This document shows positions 42,393-53,079 of a stretch of DNA of 64,000 bases, piece after piece. Under the pieces are notes generated by a model that saw nothing but the letters and a program-made list of their open reading frames with translations, was not told the origin of the DNA and made no database searches. Source of the DNA: Aplectana chamaeleonis (taxonomy: Eukaryota > Nematoda > Chromadorea > Rhabditida > Cosmocercidae); the NCBI GenBank assembly GCA_029168955.1, contig JAPDOI010000376.1:639040-703039 (forward strand). The letters run 5' to 3'. Both the position numbers and the translations under genes were made by a program. The number at the start of each line of letters is the position of its first letter. Position 1 is the stretch's first letter.

Positions 42393-43310
42393 GTGCCACA
42401 GGGCGGAGTACTGTCTCCAATCCTATTTGCATTGTACATTGCCGAGCTCCCTACTATATCAGAGAGATGCGGAGTCAAATGCAAACAATTTGCAGATGAT
42501 GTTAAGATTTATAGAATAATAGAAAGTCCTGCTGACCATATTGAGATGCAAACCGCTTTAGACCAGATTTACTACTGGTCATTCAGTTGGGAGCTACCTT
42601 TAGCCCCTGAAAAGACGATTTATATGAGAATTGAAGTTCCAAGCTTTCCAAGTTTTTATAAACTTGCTGATCAAGCTTTGAATTCGGTGGATTCGGTTAG
42701 AGACCTAGGATTTCATTATGACAATAAACTGGATTTTATGAATCATTATAAGCATCTGAGTAACAAGGCTTTTTCGCGCACTTTTCTTATCTTTAAAGCG
42801 TTTTCAACGTGTGATAAAGATGTTCTTGTTAGAGCCCATAAAACTTACATAAGGCCAATCATGGAGAGTGGGTCATCGGTTTCTTCTCCACATAAAAAGA
42901 AAGACATTTCGTCGCTAGAGAGAACCCAAGAGAATTTCACACGCAAATTATTTGCAAGGGCTTTCCAGTTGCCTTACAGTAGCATACCCAATTCAAAGAA
43001 CCGGAACAGGGAGTTGTTACTACACACATCAGAATCTCGGCGGAAGATTTGTGATATCGTCACTGTCGCTAAAATCTTACCAGGTATCATGAGAGTAGAT
43101 GTTTATAAATTTTACCGTATAGTTCATTTTAGAACCAGAGGTGGTACTGAGAAAATTTCATATGCAATCCCAAAAAGTACCCTAAGGTCCTGCTCGTTCA
43201 CTTGTAGGGCTGGGTCGCTTTTTGTTTCTTTTAGAGAAGGGGTGTCTGCCGTTCGTTCCGGTGTGAGATCATTTAAACTTAATGCGCGAAAAAAGTTACT
43301 ATGTTTTTAG
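42393..43310 (+). CDS. CR1-like RT C-terminal ORF, 305 residues
   Basis: Open from motif B (VPQGGVLSPILFALYIAEL) through FADD (CKQFADDVKIYRI, the catalytic Asp pair, about residue 37), SWELPLAPEKTIYMRI, RDLGFHYDNKLDF (the LG primer-grip region), VRAHKTYIRPIMESGS and RTQENFTRKLFARAF, to the stop after RKKLLCF. Length and order fit the 3' half of CR1/Jockey-type ORF2. The frame is uninterrupted over 300 codons, so this copy is fairly young; the 5' half has a frameshift near 42350. Confidence 0.8.
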   Translation: MPQGGVLSPILFALYIAELPTISERCGVKCKQFADDVKIYRIIESPADHIEMQTALDQIYYWSFSWELPLAPEKTIYMRIEVPSFPSFYKLADQALNSVDSVRDLGFHYDNKLDFMNHYKHLSNKAFSRTFLIFKAFSTCDKDVLVRAHKTYIRPIMESGSSVSSPHKKKDISSLERTQENFTRKLFARAFQLPYSSIPNSKNRNRELLLHTSESRRKICDIVTVAKILPGIMRVDVYKFYRIVHFRTRGGTEKISYAIPKSTLRSCSFTCRAGSLFVSFREGVSAVRSGVRSFKLNARKKLLCF

Positions 43311-43597
43311 CAGTACACTCGGTGGTGGGTTGGAGCTCATTATGTATCAGTGATTCATATTTGCGCTCAATCTGTGGATTACTAATGCACTGTGTTTATA
43401 ACGTTTGCCTTATGCATCGTATTTCATAAATAAATATATGTCCGGTCCGGCATTTCTCCTCCAGTCCCCTCTGTTGTACCGTTCTTTCCTATGGACAATA
43501 ACTAAAACCGCTTTTCATGATAAACTCTTCCCTTTTCAAACAACTCCATTATTTGACGGTCATAACCACCCAAAACACGTTCATCCTTCCGGAAAAC

Positions 43598-45402
43598 TGA
43601 AAACGCGAAATGCCGGACGGCACCGATTGCCAACACAGGCGTAAAATGCAGTGTTTGGTGGTGTGACTGCACAACACACTGCAGATGTTACGCCTAAGTT
43701 ATTGATTCCACCACAAATCATGGGAGAACCACGAATTCATAGCGGAAACCGCTATTTGTGAGGTAGATGTGCATTTGATATGCTACTAAAGGAGGATGTG
43801 AGAGAATGATCAACATAGGAACTAAGAGAGAATTCTAAAATATATGAAACGTGAAAAAAGGAAGTAGCAGAAACTAGTAATGAATGGCTTATGCCTTGTA
43901 ACAGCTTTCGTAGTTTTGGCTTGAAGAATAGGCCGTCACCCAGGGATCTCCCTCCGTTCAAGCAAATAGAGTAGAACGGATTTTTAGCCCCGGAATACCC
44001 GATATACGACAGATTTTACCTCCACGCAGGGGATTCCCTCCCCTAAGCGACGGTGCAGCCGCAGGCTGCACCGTCCAGACAAGGTTCAAACCAAACTGAT
44101 TTCCACCCCCGAAGTACCCGATGCGACAGATTTAGCTCACACGCGGGATTCCCTCTAAGCGACGGTGCAGTATAAGGCTGCACCGTCCAAATAGGGTTCA
44201 AACTGATTTCCACCCCCGAAATACCCGATACACGACAGATTTAGCCTCCACGCGAGATTTCCTCCCCTAAGCGACGGTGCAAGCGCAGGCTGCACCGTCC
44301 ACATAGGGTTCAAACTGATTTCCACCCCGAAATACCCGATACACGACAGATTTAGCCTCCACGCAGGGGATTTCCTCCCCTAAGCGACGGTGCAGCCGCA
44401 GGCTGCACCGTCCAAATAGGGTTCAAACTGATTTCCACCCCCGAAATACCCGATACACGACAGATTTAGCCTCCACGCAGGGGATTTCCTCCCCTAAGCG
44501 ACGGTGCAGCCGCAGGCTGCACCGTCCAAATAGGATTCAAACTGATTTTCACCCCCGAAGTACCCGATGCACGACAGATTTAGCCTCCACGCAGTGGATT
44601 TCCTCCCTAAGCGACGGTGCAGCCGCAGGCCGCACCGTCCAAATAAGGTTCAAACTGATTTCACCCCGAAATACCCGATACACGACAGATTTAGCCTCCA
44701 CGCAGGATTTCCTCCCTAAGCGACGGCCGCAGGCTGCACCGTCAAATAGGGTTCAAACTGATTTCCACCCCGAAATACCCGATACACGACAGATTTAGCC
44801 TCCACGCAGGATTTCCTCCTAAGCGACGGTGCAGCCGCAGGCTGCCCCGTCGGAATAGGGTTCAAACTGATTTTCACCCCCCGAAGTACCCGATGCACGA
44901 CAGATTTAGCCTCCACGCAGGGGATTTCTTCCCCTAAGCGACGGTGCAGCCACAGGCTGCACCGTCCAAATAGTCAAACGATTTTCACCCCGAAGCACTG
45001 ATACGACAGATTTAGCCTCCACGCAGGATTCCCTCCTCTAAGCGACGGTGCGGCCGCAGGCACCGTCAAATAGGGTTCAAACTGATTTCCACCCCGAAAT
45101 ACCCGATACACGACAGATTTAGCCTCCACGCAGAGATTTCCTCCTAGCACCGTCCAAATAGGGTTAGAAATGATTTTAGAGTTTCGACCTCGAAATTCAC
45201 GGATAACAGCCGAAATCCTAAATACTTTTGAAATTTTCATTCTCATTAATGAATTGCGATCAGTTAGTCTTGAATTGAGTCAGGGGTCAATTACAATATA
45301 GGCGTAGCTGGGAGCGGTGTGTGCAAGTGCATACCACGCACCACAACGCATTATTTGACGGCTATGCTGGCAATTGGTGCTGTCCGGCATTTCTCCTCCA
45401 GT
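43598..45402. mobile_element. Mutator-like non-autonomous element with satellite core, copy 2
   Basis: 9-bp duplication CCGGAAAAC (43589-43597, 45403-45411). The left end TGAAAACGCGAAATGCCGGA aligns base for base with the left end of copy 1, and the right end (CATTTCTCCTCCAGT) is identical to copy 1's. Inside: an unrelated ~360-bp part, then about 10 satellite units. Only 114 bp separate it from copy 1. Confidence 0.7.
43985..45180. repeat. Satellite array, about 10-11 units of ~100-120 bp
   Basis: The same satellite as 40255-41060, but a distinct subtype (GATTTAGCC instead of GATCTAGCC; AAATAGGGTTCAAACTGA). Units shorten toward the right end, where deletions are frequent. The GGTGCAGCCGCAGGCTGCACC hairpin is kept in most units. 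Confidence 0.9.
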
Positions 45403-45411
45403 CCGGAAAAC

Positions 45412-45869
45412 TAGCCCAGGCCACACAGTTATTTATTTATTATACGCCGTTGCCGACGTGCTCATAAGCCACAAAGTAGCGAGTTGGAGCCATGAAAATG
45501 TGTACAAAAAAAGAACCAAGTCTTAGCGCAACGATTCAACTGCCGACTGAAAGTTATTTGACTGAAAAGATTCATACTCACGAAACTGATGTATGTATGA
45601 CTTTGATAGAAAATGGCAACAGTAGAGATCAGATGCTTAGGGATAGCAATGTTCGCCAGGCTAAAATGTCTTGGAAAAAATTAACAATTAAACTAACTCA
45701 AGTTCGGTTCATAATGTGAAGAATGTCGGGTTCCCGAGCGCCGTGAGTTGAGGCTGAACGCGAGGTGATGGCTCTGCTCTGAAAAAAAAACAGTAATCAG
45801 CTCGGTTTCACAGATCCAAGAGGACCCAGCAGCTATGATCTTAACCGAAATGGATCGAACTGCAGATGA
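45412..45869. other. No recognisable gene
   Basis: A 75-codon plus frame (45492-45719) starts MKMCTKKEPSLSATIQLP; it has no motif I can place. Confidence 0.3.
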
Positions 45870-45975
45870 GGCCCCCGTCATAGTCGGCCGCCCTAGTCCC
45901 ACCCGGTCGATAGGTATGAGAAGCACGCAAAACGGGAAGAAATGACGTGATAAAAATCATCATCGAATGATAAAT
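45870..45975 (+). repeat. Dispersed inverted repeat, left copy
   Basis: CCCCGTCATAGTCGGCCG...CCCGGTCGATAGGTATGAGA...GTGATAAAAATCATC is repeated inverted at 52800-52925 with good similarity. About 7 kb with LINEs and minisatellites lies between. Confidence 0.65.
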
Positions 45976-46274
45976 ATCTCCCTATGATGTGATGAAGTTT
46001 GACCCCAACTGATAAAAACCGTCTGGAATGATAAAAATTCACCTGATACGACCAAGGACGACATAGAGAAGGTGGAATTGTAGTGCGCGCGCACCTGATT
46101 TGGAAAAGGATTGCTTCTGCGCACACCCCTCGTTACAGAATCTCGGTTTGGAAGATAGTTCCAAACTTGGCATTTTCACAAAATGTAGAGCAGTAAAGGT
46201 TCTTAACACTGCCCAAGATTCAGAAAAATCTAATTTGTGGTTCTCGAGATATTGAAAATTTTGTGAATTTTAAA

Positions 46275-46294
46275 ATGTGTGTGTGTGTGTGTGT

Positions 46295-46388
<94 letters not shown>
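46275..46388. repeat. (GT)n microsatellite
   Basis: About 57 GT units with a single GA interruption near 46300. Confidence 0.98.
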
Positions 46389-46390
<2 letters not shown>

Positions 46391-46548
46391 GCCAGTGAAA
46401 CTTCTGAATGACAAGAAACATGGTTGGCCGATTGAGAGAAATGGAGTGGTATTGTGATAAGAGTGAATTGATTACAAGCGTTAGAGCGTTAGAGGTCTGC
46501 TTTACGTCCATCAGGAACCGTATGCACACCGTTTATTGTGCGGGGTCC

Positions 46549-46884
46549 GACTGGAAGCGTGCCATGCGCAAAGGAACGTGCGTGGGACCCGAATGAAAAT
46601 GCGCAAAGCGTAAGGGAGCGAGTGCGAGACCCAACCAAGAGTGCGCCAAGCGCCGGGGAACGTGTGCGAGACTTGACTGAAAAGGCACCAGTCGCTCGGA
46701 AAAGTGTGCGAGATCTGACTGGAAGGGGGCCAAACGCCAGGGAACGTGTGCGGAATTCGAACGGGAATGTGCCAACCGCCACAGAACGTGTGTGGGACCT
46801 GACTGGAAGTGCGCCAAACGCCAGGGAATGTGTGCGGAACTCGAACGGAAATGTGCCAAGCGCCGGTGGAGGTATGCAGGACCC
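46549..46884. repeat. Minisatellite, left part
   Basis: Units of about 42-44 bp of the type GTGCGCCAAGCGCC-GGGGAACGTGTGCG-GGACC-(C)AACTGGAA. It continues at 51175 after the insertion of LINE copy F. Confidence 0.85.
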
Positions 46885-47435
46885 TTCTTCTTCTTTCTTC
46901 TTTGCAGCCGCAGGAAGGTTTTTGTCAAAGTTTCAAGAAACAGGCGACTGAATCCGGATTCGTCCACAAATCCATTGTTGTCAGAGTGGTAGGCTTCTTT
47001 GGGCAATCGAATAGGTGTTCAGTTGTGTGGCCACGGCTACCGCAGTCCGGGCACTCGTCTGGCTTACTGCGATCGATCTTATGCAAGTATGACATCAGCA
47101 TAGGGGAGTGACCGCAGCGTAACGAGGCAAGGGTACTTCTAGCCCGCCTACCGAGTTTCATCTCGGTGTTGCTGACCATGGGTGGTACGACCTCCAATAT
47201 GGGATTGACGGTCATCCTACTCAAGTGATCCCTGACGAACTTGGTGTGCTCAGCACGTAAAAGACGCAGACGATCCAGTTGGGAGTCCGTCCATCTTTGT
47301 ATATTGACTTTCTCGGGAGCATCCGCAAAAGGCCTTCTGATATGTCTCTCTCTCACGGGATTCGTGATCCTTCTTAATGGGTGGTCAGGCTGTTTGACTT
47401 ACTTGACTTAATCGGTTGGCTTTCGCCTGACGCGG

Positions 47436-48040
47436 TCATTCCGCATCTTCACCGAGGTGTGCCGTCCTAGTAGTCAGCCGTGTCCATTTTTCACGGTCTT
47501 CAGCCACAATTTGAACACATTCCATCCAGCTGTCACTATTCCATTTCCTGCGAAACGAAACATCGCGCCTGAACTGTCTTTCGATGCCGAGTGACTTTAA
47601 ATCCTCTTTAACCACATCCGTCCAGAACTTTCGCCTACGCCCAGGTGGCCGTTTCCAGACAGGATTTGGAAGCATTTTTAAAGCGTGTTGTACGAGACGA
47701 TCCGGCGTTCTTCTTAGTATATGCCCGAGCAGTCGAAGTCGACTTTCCATTGCTGCTTGAGATGGCGTTAGGAGATGCTGGCACCTCCTCGTGTCAAGCG
47801 TTGATGTACTGCGTCGATTTCCTTGTAAGGTCTTCGTTATGGCATACACGCGGCCAGAAATATCAAGCAAACGCCTAAAAGCTTCCTCTCCGTGCAATCC
47901 AACCTTTCCATCTGCGCTTTCGGTGCTGCCCACGTCTCCGATCCGTACATCATGATAGGGCGAATAGCGGATAGGTAGACGCGCAACTTGACTTCCTTCG
48001 CGATGGTGGTAGACCACAAACACTTGGTTAGAAGAATTGA
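47436..48040 (-). pseudogene. RTE C-terminal domain
   Basis: 195-residue frame with ESRLRLLGHILRRTPDRLVQ, KRPPGRRRKFWTDVVKEDLK and SWMECVQIVAEDREKWTRLT, characteristic of the C-terminus of nematode RTE/RT LINEs (LLGHxxRRxxxR; RRKxWxDxVKxD). Confidence 0.8.
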
Positions 48041-48339
48041 ATGCAGACGTAGCTTTCGCACATCGTTGTCGAATATCGCTGCATAACTACCATCGTTCTT
48101 CAGCAAACAGCCCAAATAACGAAATCGTCCACCAGTTCGATACGTTGTCCGTCCACACAAACTCCAGTTGAAGGCCTCTGAGAGACCCACATCTGCTTGC
48201 ATTTGTCGGGACGAAGACGAGTCCATAGGCTGCGGCATGCTTCGAAACGAGGTTCACAATCCTTTGCAGTTTTGCGTTGTTTTCAGCGAATAACACAATG
48301 TCGTCGGCGTACTCCAGGTCGACAAGGGGCGTCCTGATG

Positions 48340-49270
48340 GTGTTAGGATCACATCCGCAGGAAACTGTTCTGCAACTCTACGCATGATGTCATCAACGGC
48401 GAAGTTGAAAGAAAAGGTCCTGCAACGGCTCCTTGCCTCACTCCTGTTTCACCTCGAAAGCTGACGTAAATCCGACAGGTGTACGAACTGCTGCTGTTGT
48501 TCCTTTGTTCATGTCCTCGATTAACCGAACATACTTTTCCGGGACTCCATCTGCTCGCAGAGCATTGAGCAATCGATCACGATGAGGAGAGTCGAACGCG
48601 GCTTCAAAGTCCAAAAAGCAAGCTGTAATGGCTTCGAAAACCGCTGCCACGATTCAATTACTCTTCTCACGACGAACACTTGGTCGATGGTCGATCTTCA
48701 GGTCGAAAACCGGCTTGCTCATCTCTGGTCGTTCCTTCACGATGTTTGATAAGTCGCTCGAGAATGATACGTTCTAAAACCTTGTATATGACACGAAGTA
48801 GAGATTCCTCTGTAGTTCTTAGGATCCGTGACGGATAGCTTCTTGTGAAGAGGTACGATGATCGCATGTCTCCACGAATCGGGTATCCTTTCGCTCATCC
48901 ATATGGCACGGATGGTGTTGGTCATTTCACGAATCCCAGACGGAGGAAGAGCTTTCAGCATTTCAGCAGTGATGTTGTCATCTCCACCTGCCTTTCCATT
49001 CTTCATTTTCCGGACACAATCCAAAACTTCAGACTCAGTCGGCGGTTCCTCACTGACATCGTAATGTGCTCTCTGAACATGCGGGAGCTCAGGTACTGAT
49101 GGCGCTGGACGATTCAGTAGTGAACTGAAGTAATCCTTCCATATTGGCAGCGTCGCATCACCAACTGCAACTCCATTGGCAGTGTTCAAGACAGGAGAAC
49201 ATCTCTTCATCTTCCCGCTATACTGTCGCAGCAACGTGTAGGCTTTCCTCGGATTCTTCTCTCCTCCCAA
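48340..49270 (-). pseudogene. RTE reverse transcriptase
   Basis: Frames on minus: 48737-49270 (KMKNGKAGGDDNITAEMLKA, IPDSWRHAIIVPLHKK, NYRGIS), 48667-48867 (KVLERIILERLIKH, EQAGFRPEDRP) and 48438-48650 (ACFLDFEAAFDSPHRD, motif A). The QGxxxSPxLF region is broken, and YADD-like LEYADDIVLF falls near 48290-48320 in another frame. The G-K-A-x-G-D-D-x-I start and EQxGFRxxR are RTE/RT hallmarks. At least four frameshifts. Confidence 0.75.
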
Positions 49271-49757
49271 GCCTTCTCGAACTCCTTAGCTCTACACGTC
49301 CACTCTCGTTCGCGGTCACTTTGAAGCTGCCGACGCAACTTCCTCCTCAGACGCTTCTCCTCCACGAAGTTTCCTGCAGTTCGGAGAGCACATACTCTGT
49401 TGTAGGTAGATGTTGTTTCTTCTGAGACGTAGGCGAACTTCTTCTTAGGCTGTACAACCGGGAGTGCCTCTTTCGAAGCGTCCTGGATGCATTTGACAAA
49501 AAGAATCCGCGTCGCAAAGTTTCTTCTTAGTCCGTACTCCGATGTGAATAGAAACGCGTTGTCGGAAATTCCTTCTGCACTCTTCATCTCTGAGACTTGT
49601 CATGTCAATCCTCTGAGAGGCTGAGCCCCTCGCTTCCTCTTATGAATCCTCGCAGTGAAGTTCAACAGAACAGGACGGTGATCCGAATCGAATGCGACAT
49701 CCCACAGCTCTAGATCTTCGAATGTCCGATACTGGAATATTCCTCGTCAGGACATAG

Positions 49758-50321
49758 TCAAGCTGTAGTTTCAAAGTTGTCATCTTCCGCTTCCGCTGCT
49801 CTTCTGGGAGATAGCCGGGTTGGTCCCTGCCACGTAAGCTGATGGCGGCGATGATTCCTCTTGAATGTCGATGCAATAATCAGACCACTGCGTTCACAAA
49901 AGTCGACAAGGCGGTAGCCATTGTCCGATGTTTGCTCCACTGGGTAGAACCATTTACCGAGTACTTCAGTTCTGATCAAGTCCCATCTTCGCATTTGCGT
50001 CAATCCCACGACAACAGCATGTTGACAAGGTATCCTGGCCAGCAACGTATTGAGTTCCTCATAAAACGCATCCTTCGAATTGTCTTCGGCTTCAGTGGGC
50101 GCATGAGCACTCACTATCCACAGATTGAATCCTCTGTGATCCCGCAGTCGTACGAATGCATTCCGACACGACGTTGAGCCGAACTCCTTGACCATACCAT
50201 TGAAATCCTTCCTTACAGCTATTGCACAGCCTCCCACTCTCCTATCGTCAGCGTTGCCGCAGTAGATGGTGTACTCTCCGACGCTGATGACGGGTCTATC
50301 CTTGAGGCGGGGTTCCTGCAA
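49758..50321 (-). pseudogene. RTE endonuclease
   Basis: 187-residue frame MQEPRLKDRPVISVGEYTIY, GGCAIAVRKDFNGMV, LWIVSAHAPTE and DAFYEELNTLLARIP belong to the EEP endonuclease, then HRRHQLTWQGP. The GDxN segment is altered (VVGLTQM), so a catalytic Asp/Asn is lost. The final SPDxRxxxQIDYIL-type motif appears as QLDYVLTRNIP (49640-49876). Confidence 0.75.
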
Positions 50322-50659
50322 AGCAGCAAACGGTGCATGGAAATAGCTCAGAAGTCTGGATAGCGCAGTTTTTGGATATCACTCGACGGCGATCGACAGT
50401 TCAGGGTGGCGAAATTGTGGCTTGTGGCCAAAGACTCCATGACTCCCTAGGTACGGATCCTAAGGTGTTATGGACCAGAGGCCTTAGTGTGCCGGACGGC
50501 GACACCTTTATGCAATGTGCGGGATACTTTCGCGATATAGTTGTGCACGCTATATCGGCTCCGAACGTTCACCAATGTGTACACTCAAACGTCTGCTGGG
50601 TTCAGTAGAAGAGCAGGGCACCAACGAGCAGGTACCAACAGACTTGTATACACACCCCC

Positions 50660-51174
50660 GGTCAGGCTGTTTGACAATGTTAATAACCAGTTGCTGCGCT
50701 TGGAGTTGGCAGTGCTCCTTAACCGGCAGAACTCGGCCCTCAGCATGAAGATGTTCCACTGGGGTGCTTTTAGCACACCCTGTGGCAATCCGAAGTGCAG
50801 CATTTTGAACTCGCTGCATCTTTGTCCACGATGACTCCGATATCATGTGCTGCCATACCGGTGCAGCGTACTCCAACGCCGGCTGCAATATTGCCTTGTA
50901 GGTTGTCAATATTGTCTCCTTGCTACTTCCCCACGACGTTCCTCCCAGAGCTCGTAGAACGTTGAGCTTTGCTTTCACTGTAGCCTGTTTCTGCTCAGTG
51001 TTCTTGTGGAACCTCAACGAAGGATCCAATACCAGGCCGAGCAGCTTAGGGAACCGTGCGGCAGGCAGACGAGCGTCTTCCCAATTCACAACGGGGTGAG
51101 CGCAGTGTTCCTTAGGGTCAGTGGAGAAAATTGATACAGATGATTTAGCGGCAGAGACAGTGAGCATCATATCA
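50660..51174 (-). pseudogene. PHD-LINE F, RT thumb part
   Basis: Minus-strand frame with SAAKSSVSIF, RFPKLLGLVLDPSLRFHKN, VKAKLNVLRALGGTSWGSSK, LEYAAPVWQHMISESSW and KMQRVQNAALRIATGCAK. Its continuation lies at 46885-47398. Confidence 0.75.
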
Positions 51175-51880
51175 TATGCAGGACCCAACTGGGAGCGCGC
51201 CAAGCGCCAGGGAACGTGTGCGGAACCCAACTTCGGGTGCGCCAAGCGCCGGGAAAAGCGTGAGGGACCCAACTGGGAGTGCACCAAGCGCCAGGGAACG
51301 TGTGCGGAACACGAACGGGAATGTGCCAAGCGCCTCAGAACGTGTGTGGGACCTGCTATAAGTGCGCCAAGCGCCGAGGAACGTGTGCGGGACCCAACTG
51401 TGAGTGCGCCAAGCGCCGGTGAACGTTTACGGTACCCAACTAGGAGTGCGCCAAGCGCCGGAGAACATATGCGGTGCCCAACTGGAAATTAGCCAAACCC
51501 CACAGAACGTGTGCGGAACCCGACTGAAAATGCGCAAAGCGCAGGGGAGAGTGTGCGGGACCCAACTAAAAGTGTGCTAAGCGACGGGGAACGTGTGCGG
51601 GACCCAACTTCGGGTACGGTGCGCCAAAGCGCCGGTGAAAGTGTGCGGGACCCAACTGGGAGCGCGCCAAGCGCCGGGGAACGTGTGCGGGACCCAACTT
51701 CGGGTCGCCAAGCTCCAAAGAAAGCGTGCGGGACCCAACTGGGAGTGCGCCAAGTGCAGGGGAAAGTTTGTGGGACTCGACTTAAAAAGCGCCAAGCGCA
51801 GGGGAAAGAGGGCGGGACCCAGCTGGGAGTACGCCAAGCGTTACGGATCGTGGGTTTGACCCAACTGGGAGGACCGGCAA
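51175..51880. repeat. Minisatellite, right part
   Basis: About 16 units of about 42-44 bp: GGGACCCAACTGGGAGTGCG and CCAAGCGCCGGGGAACGTGT with variation between units. Long frames on both strands are by-products, because unit lengths are often multiples of 3. Confidence 0.9.
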
Positions 51881-52089
51881 GGGAGTGAAAATCGAAAACG
51901 CGGTTGCGATTCATCCGTTCATGTAGTCGTTATTGGGTTCGGAAACCATGAAAAAGGGTGTGAACTGTGGTGGTGCTAGAAGGGGTGGGCAAGTGTTATG
52001 CAAGAGGGGGCTCATACACAACTGCATGAACATTTGAAAGGTCATATCTGAGGGTGTAATGTGCCTTTAAAAGGAAACCTCTGCTAAAA

Positions 52090-52810
52090 TAAAGTGAAAT
52101 TATCTAACTGTTTTGCTTTGCTACGGATTAGTATGATTTGGAAATGTAACATTTGTGTGAAACTCGTTAAAAGAGGTGAAATGTCTTATGCTACTGATTT
52201 GGCATGTGAATAGACTCGAAAGAAGCGCTAAAAACTCAGTGAAATGATTCATCGTTGATTTGGCTGTGCACTTGTTTACTAAACAACAAAAATTGAGTGT
52301 GACATTGAAAAACCAAATCACGCACTTCTTACTGAGCATTTATGAATTCGTGTGACAGCAGTTCTCTTAGTTGACGACAATCGCATAAACACACTACGTG
52401 ATGTTATTTCCACTTTCATCAATTGATAGCCAATCGGAAGCGAACGCGTCAAATAATTTAGTAATGCTTGAAAATCAATATTTCTGAATGATTGAGGTGG
52501 GAGACACAACATAATTTTGCAAGGACCTGAGACCTGTTAACCTAAACTGCAAGCGTTCGGTTGATTTCAGAAGAGAAGCGCGTGATTTGGTTTTTCAATG
52601 TCACACTCAGTTTTTATTGTTTAGTAAACAAGTGCACAGCCAAATCAACAATGAATCATTTCACTGAGTTTTTAGCGCTTCTTTCGAGTTTATTCCCATG
52701 CCGAATCAGTAGCGTAAGACATTTCACTTCTTTTAACCAGTTTCGCACAAATGTTACATTTCCAAATCTTACTAATTCGTAGCAAAGCAAAACAGTTAGG
52801 TAATTTTATC
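52090..52810. mobile_element. Foldback element with ~240-bp arms
   Basis: 52110-52340 is the near complement of 52565-52795 (GTTTACTAAACAACAAAAATTG against the opposite strand). The ends read AATTATCTAACTGTTTTGCT and complement. Small indels separate the arms. No ORF and no clear target duplication. Confidence 0.75.
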
Positions 52811-52925
52811 AGTTGAGGATGATTTTTATCACTTCATTTCCTTTCCGTTCTGCGTGTGTCTCATAGATATCGACCGGGAGGGACTAGGACGGCCCGTTTT
52901 CGGCCGACTATGACGGTGGCCTGAA
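52800..52925 (-). repeat. Dispersed inverted repeat, right copy
   Basis: The complement of 45870-45975; it directly abuts the foldback element. Confidence 0.65.
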
Positions 52926-53079
52926 TGCGGCCGCAAAAGCGAATTGACAACTTATCGTGTAACTACAGCAACAAACTCAAGATAAATTGATACTGAAGAT
53001 AATCGACCGGTCGTAACGCGTGTACGAACGCTCTCAATCGCGTCCAGCTGCTGTAGTTTGAAAGGGGTTGGAAGAGCCT

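Larger units (their letters stand above)
41138..43440 (+). mobile_element. CR1-like LINE inserted in a Mutator-like terminal repeat
   Basis: The 5'-truncated LINE splits GGCAATAT/GGCCGGTCC of the right terminal repeat. It codes for PYRPVSITS-like RT: WKHSFVTHLLKK, NYRPVSITSYL, VVYFDFAKAFDRVDHVKLIH (motif A), VPQGGVLSPILFALYIAELP (motif B), CKQFADDVKIY (motif C FADD), RPIMESGSSVSSPHKK and a long C-terminal part. It ends near CATAAATAAATATATG. A TTAA-type MITE (about 41456-41940) interrupts its 5' part. The family is like the element at 21830-27395, but not the same copy type. Confidence 0.8.
40081..43465. mobile_element. Mutator-like non-autonomous element with satellite core, copy 1
   Basis: Exact 9-bp duplication CCCCTCTGT (40072-40080, 43466-43474). 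The long terminal repeats (~100 bp; GCGAAATGCCGGACCGGCCA against GAGAAATGCCGGACCGG on the other strand) enclose an array of ~116-bp satellite units. The right terminal repeat is interrupted by a CR1-like LINE (about 41138-43440). A 9-bp duplication with ~100-bp end repeats is typical of Mutator-like elements. No transposase is present. Confidence 0.7.
47399..50659 (-). mobile_element. RTE-type LINE inserted in PHD-LINE F
   Basis: Bounded by a 16-bp duplication GGTCAGGCTGTTTGAC (47383-47398, 50660-50675). On minus: endonuclease (about 49758-50321), a linker region (49207-49587), RT (48340-49270) and a C-terminal part ending RTAHLGEDAE near 47436. The 3' end is a short TTGACTTA-type repeat (AAGTCAAGTAAGTCAA on minus), as usual for RTE elements. 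About 3.26 kb, likely full length, with frameshifts. Confidence 0.85.
46885..51174 (-). mobile_element. PHD-LINE copy F (5'-truncated), inserted in minisatellite
   Basis: Minus strand, bounded by a 12-bp duplication TATGCAGGACCC (46873-46884, 51175-51186). It carries the 3' tail (TTCTTCTTTCTTCTTTGCAGC on plus), knuckle ECPDCGSRGHTTEHLFDCPK, C-terminal and thumb parts to about DMMLTVSAAKSSVS, where it is truncated. An RTE element interrupts it at 47399-50659. Without that insert it is about 1.03 kb. It forms a third subfamily with copy G (LKL at the end instead of LNL). Confidence 0.85.

Noticed and set aside
40255..45180. Regular repeats resembling a CRISPR array
   Set aside because: The whole 111-119 bp unit is repeated; there are no unique spacers of constant length, and the context is eukaryotic. 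It is a satellite.
45492..45719. 75-codon frame MKMCTKKEPSLSATIQLP
   Set aside because: Next to repeats, no family signature; too short to claim.
46220..46529. Open frames of poly-His-Thr or poly-Cys-Val
   Set aside because: Both are translations of the (GT)n microsatellite.
46533..47006. Long repetitive frames on both strands (Ser/Arg/His-rich)
   Set aside because: By-products of a minisatellite whose unit length is often divisible by three; the same occurs at 51.2-51.9 kb and 61.7-62.1 kb.
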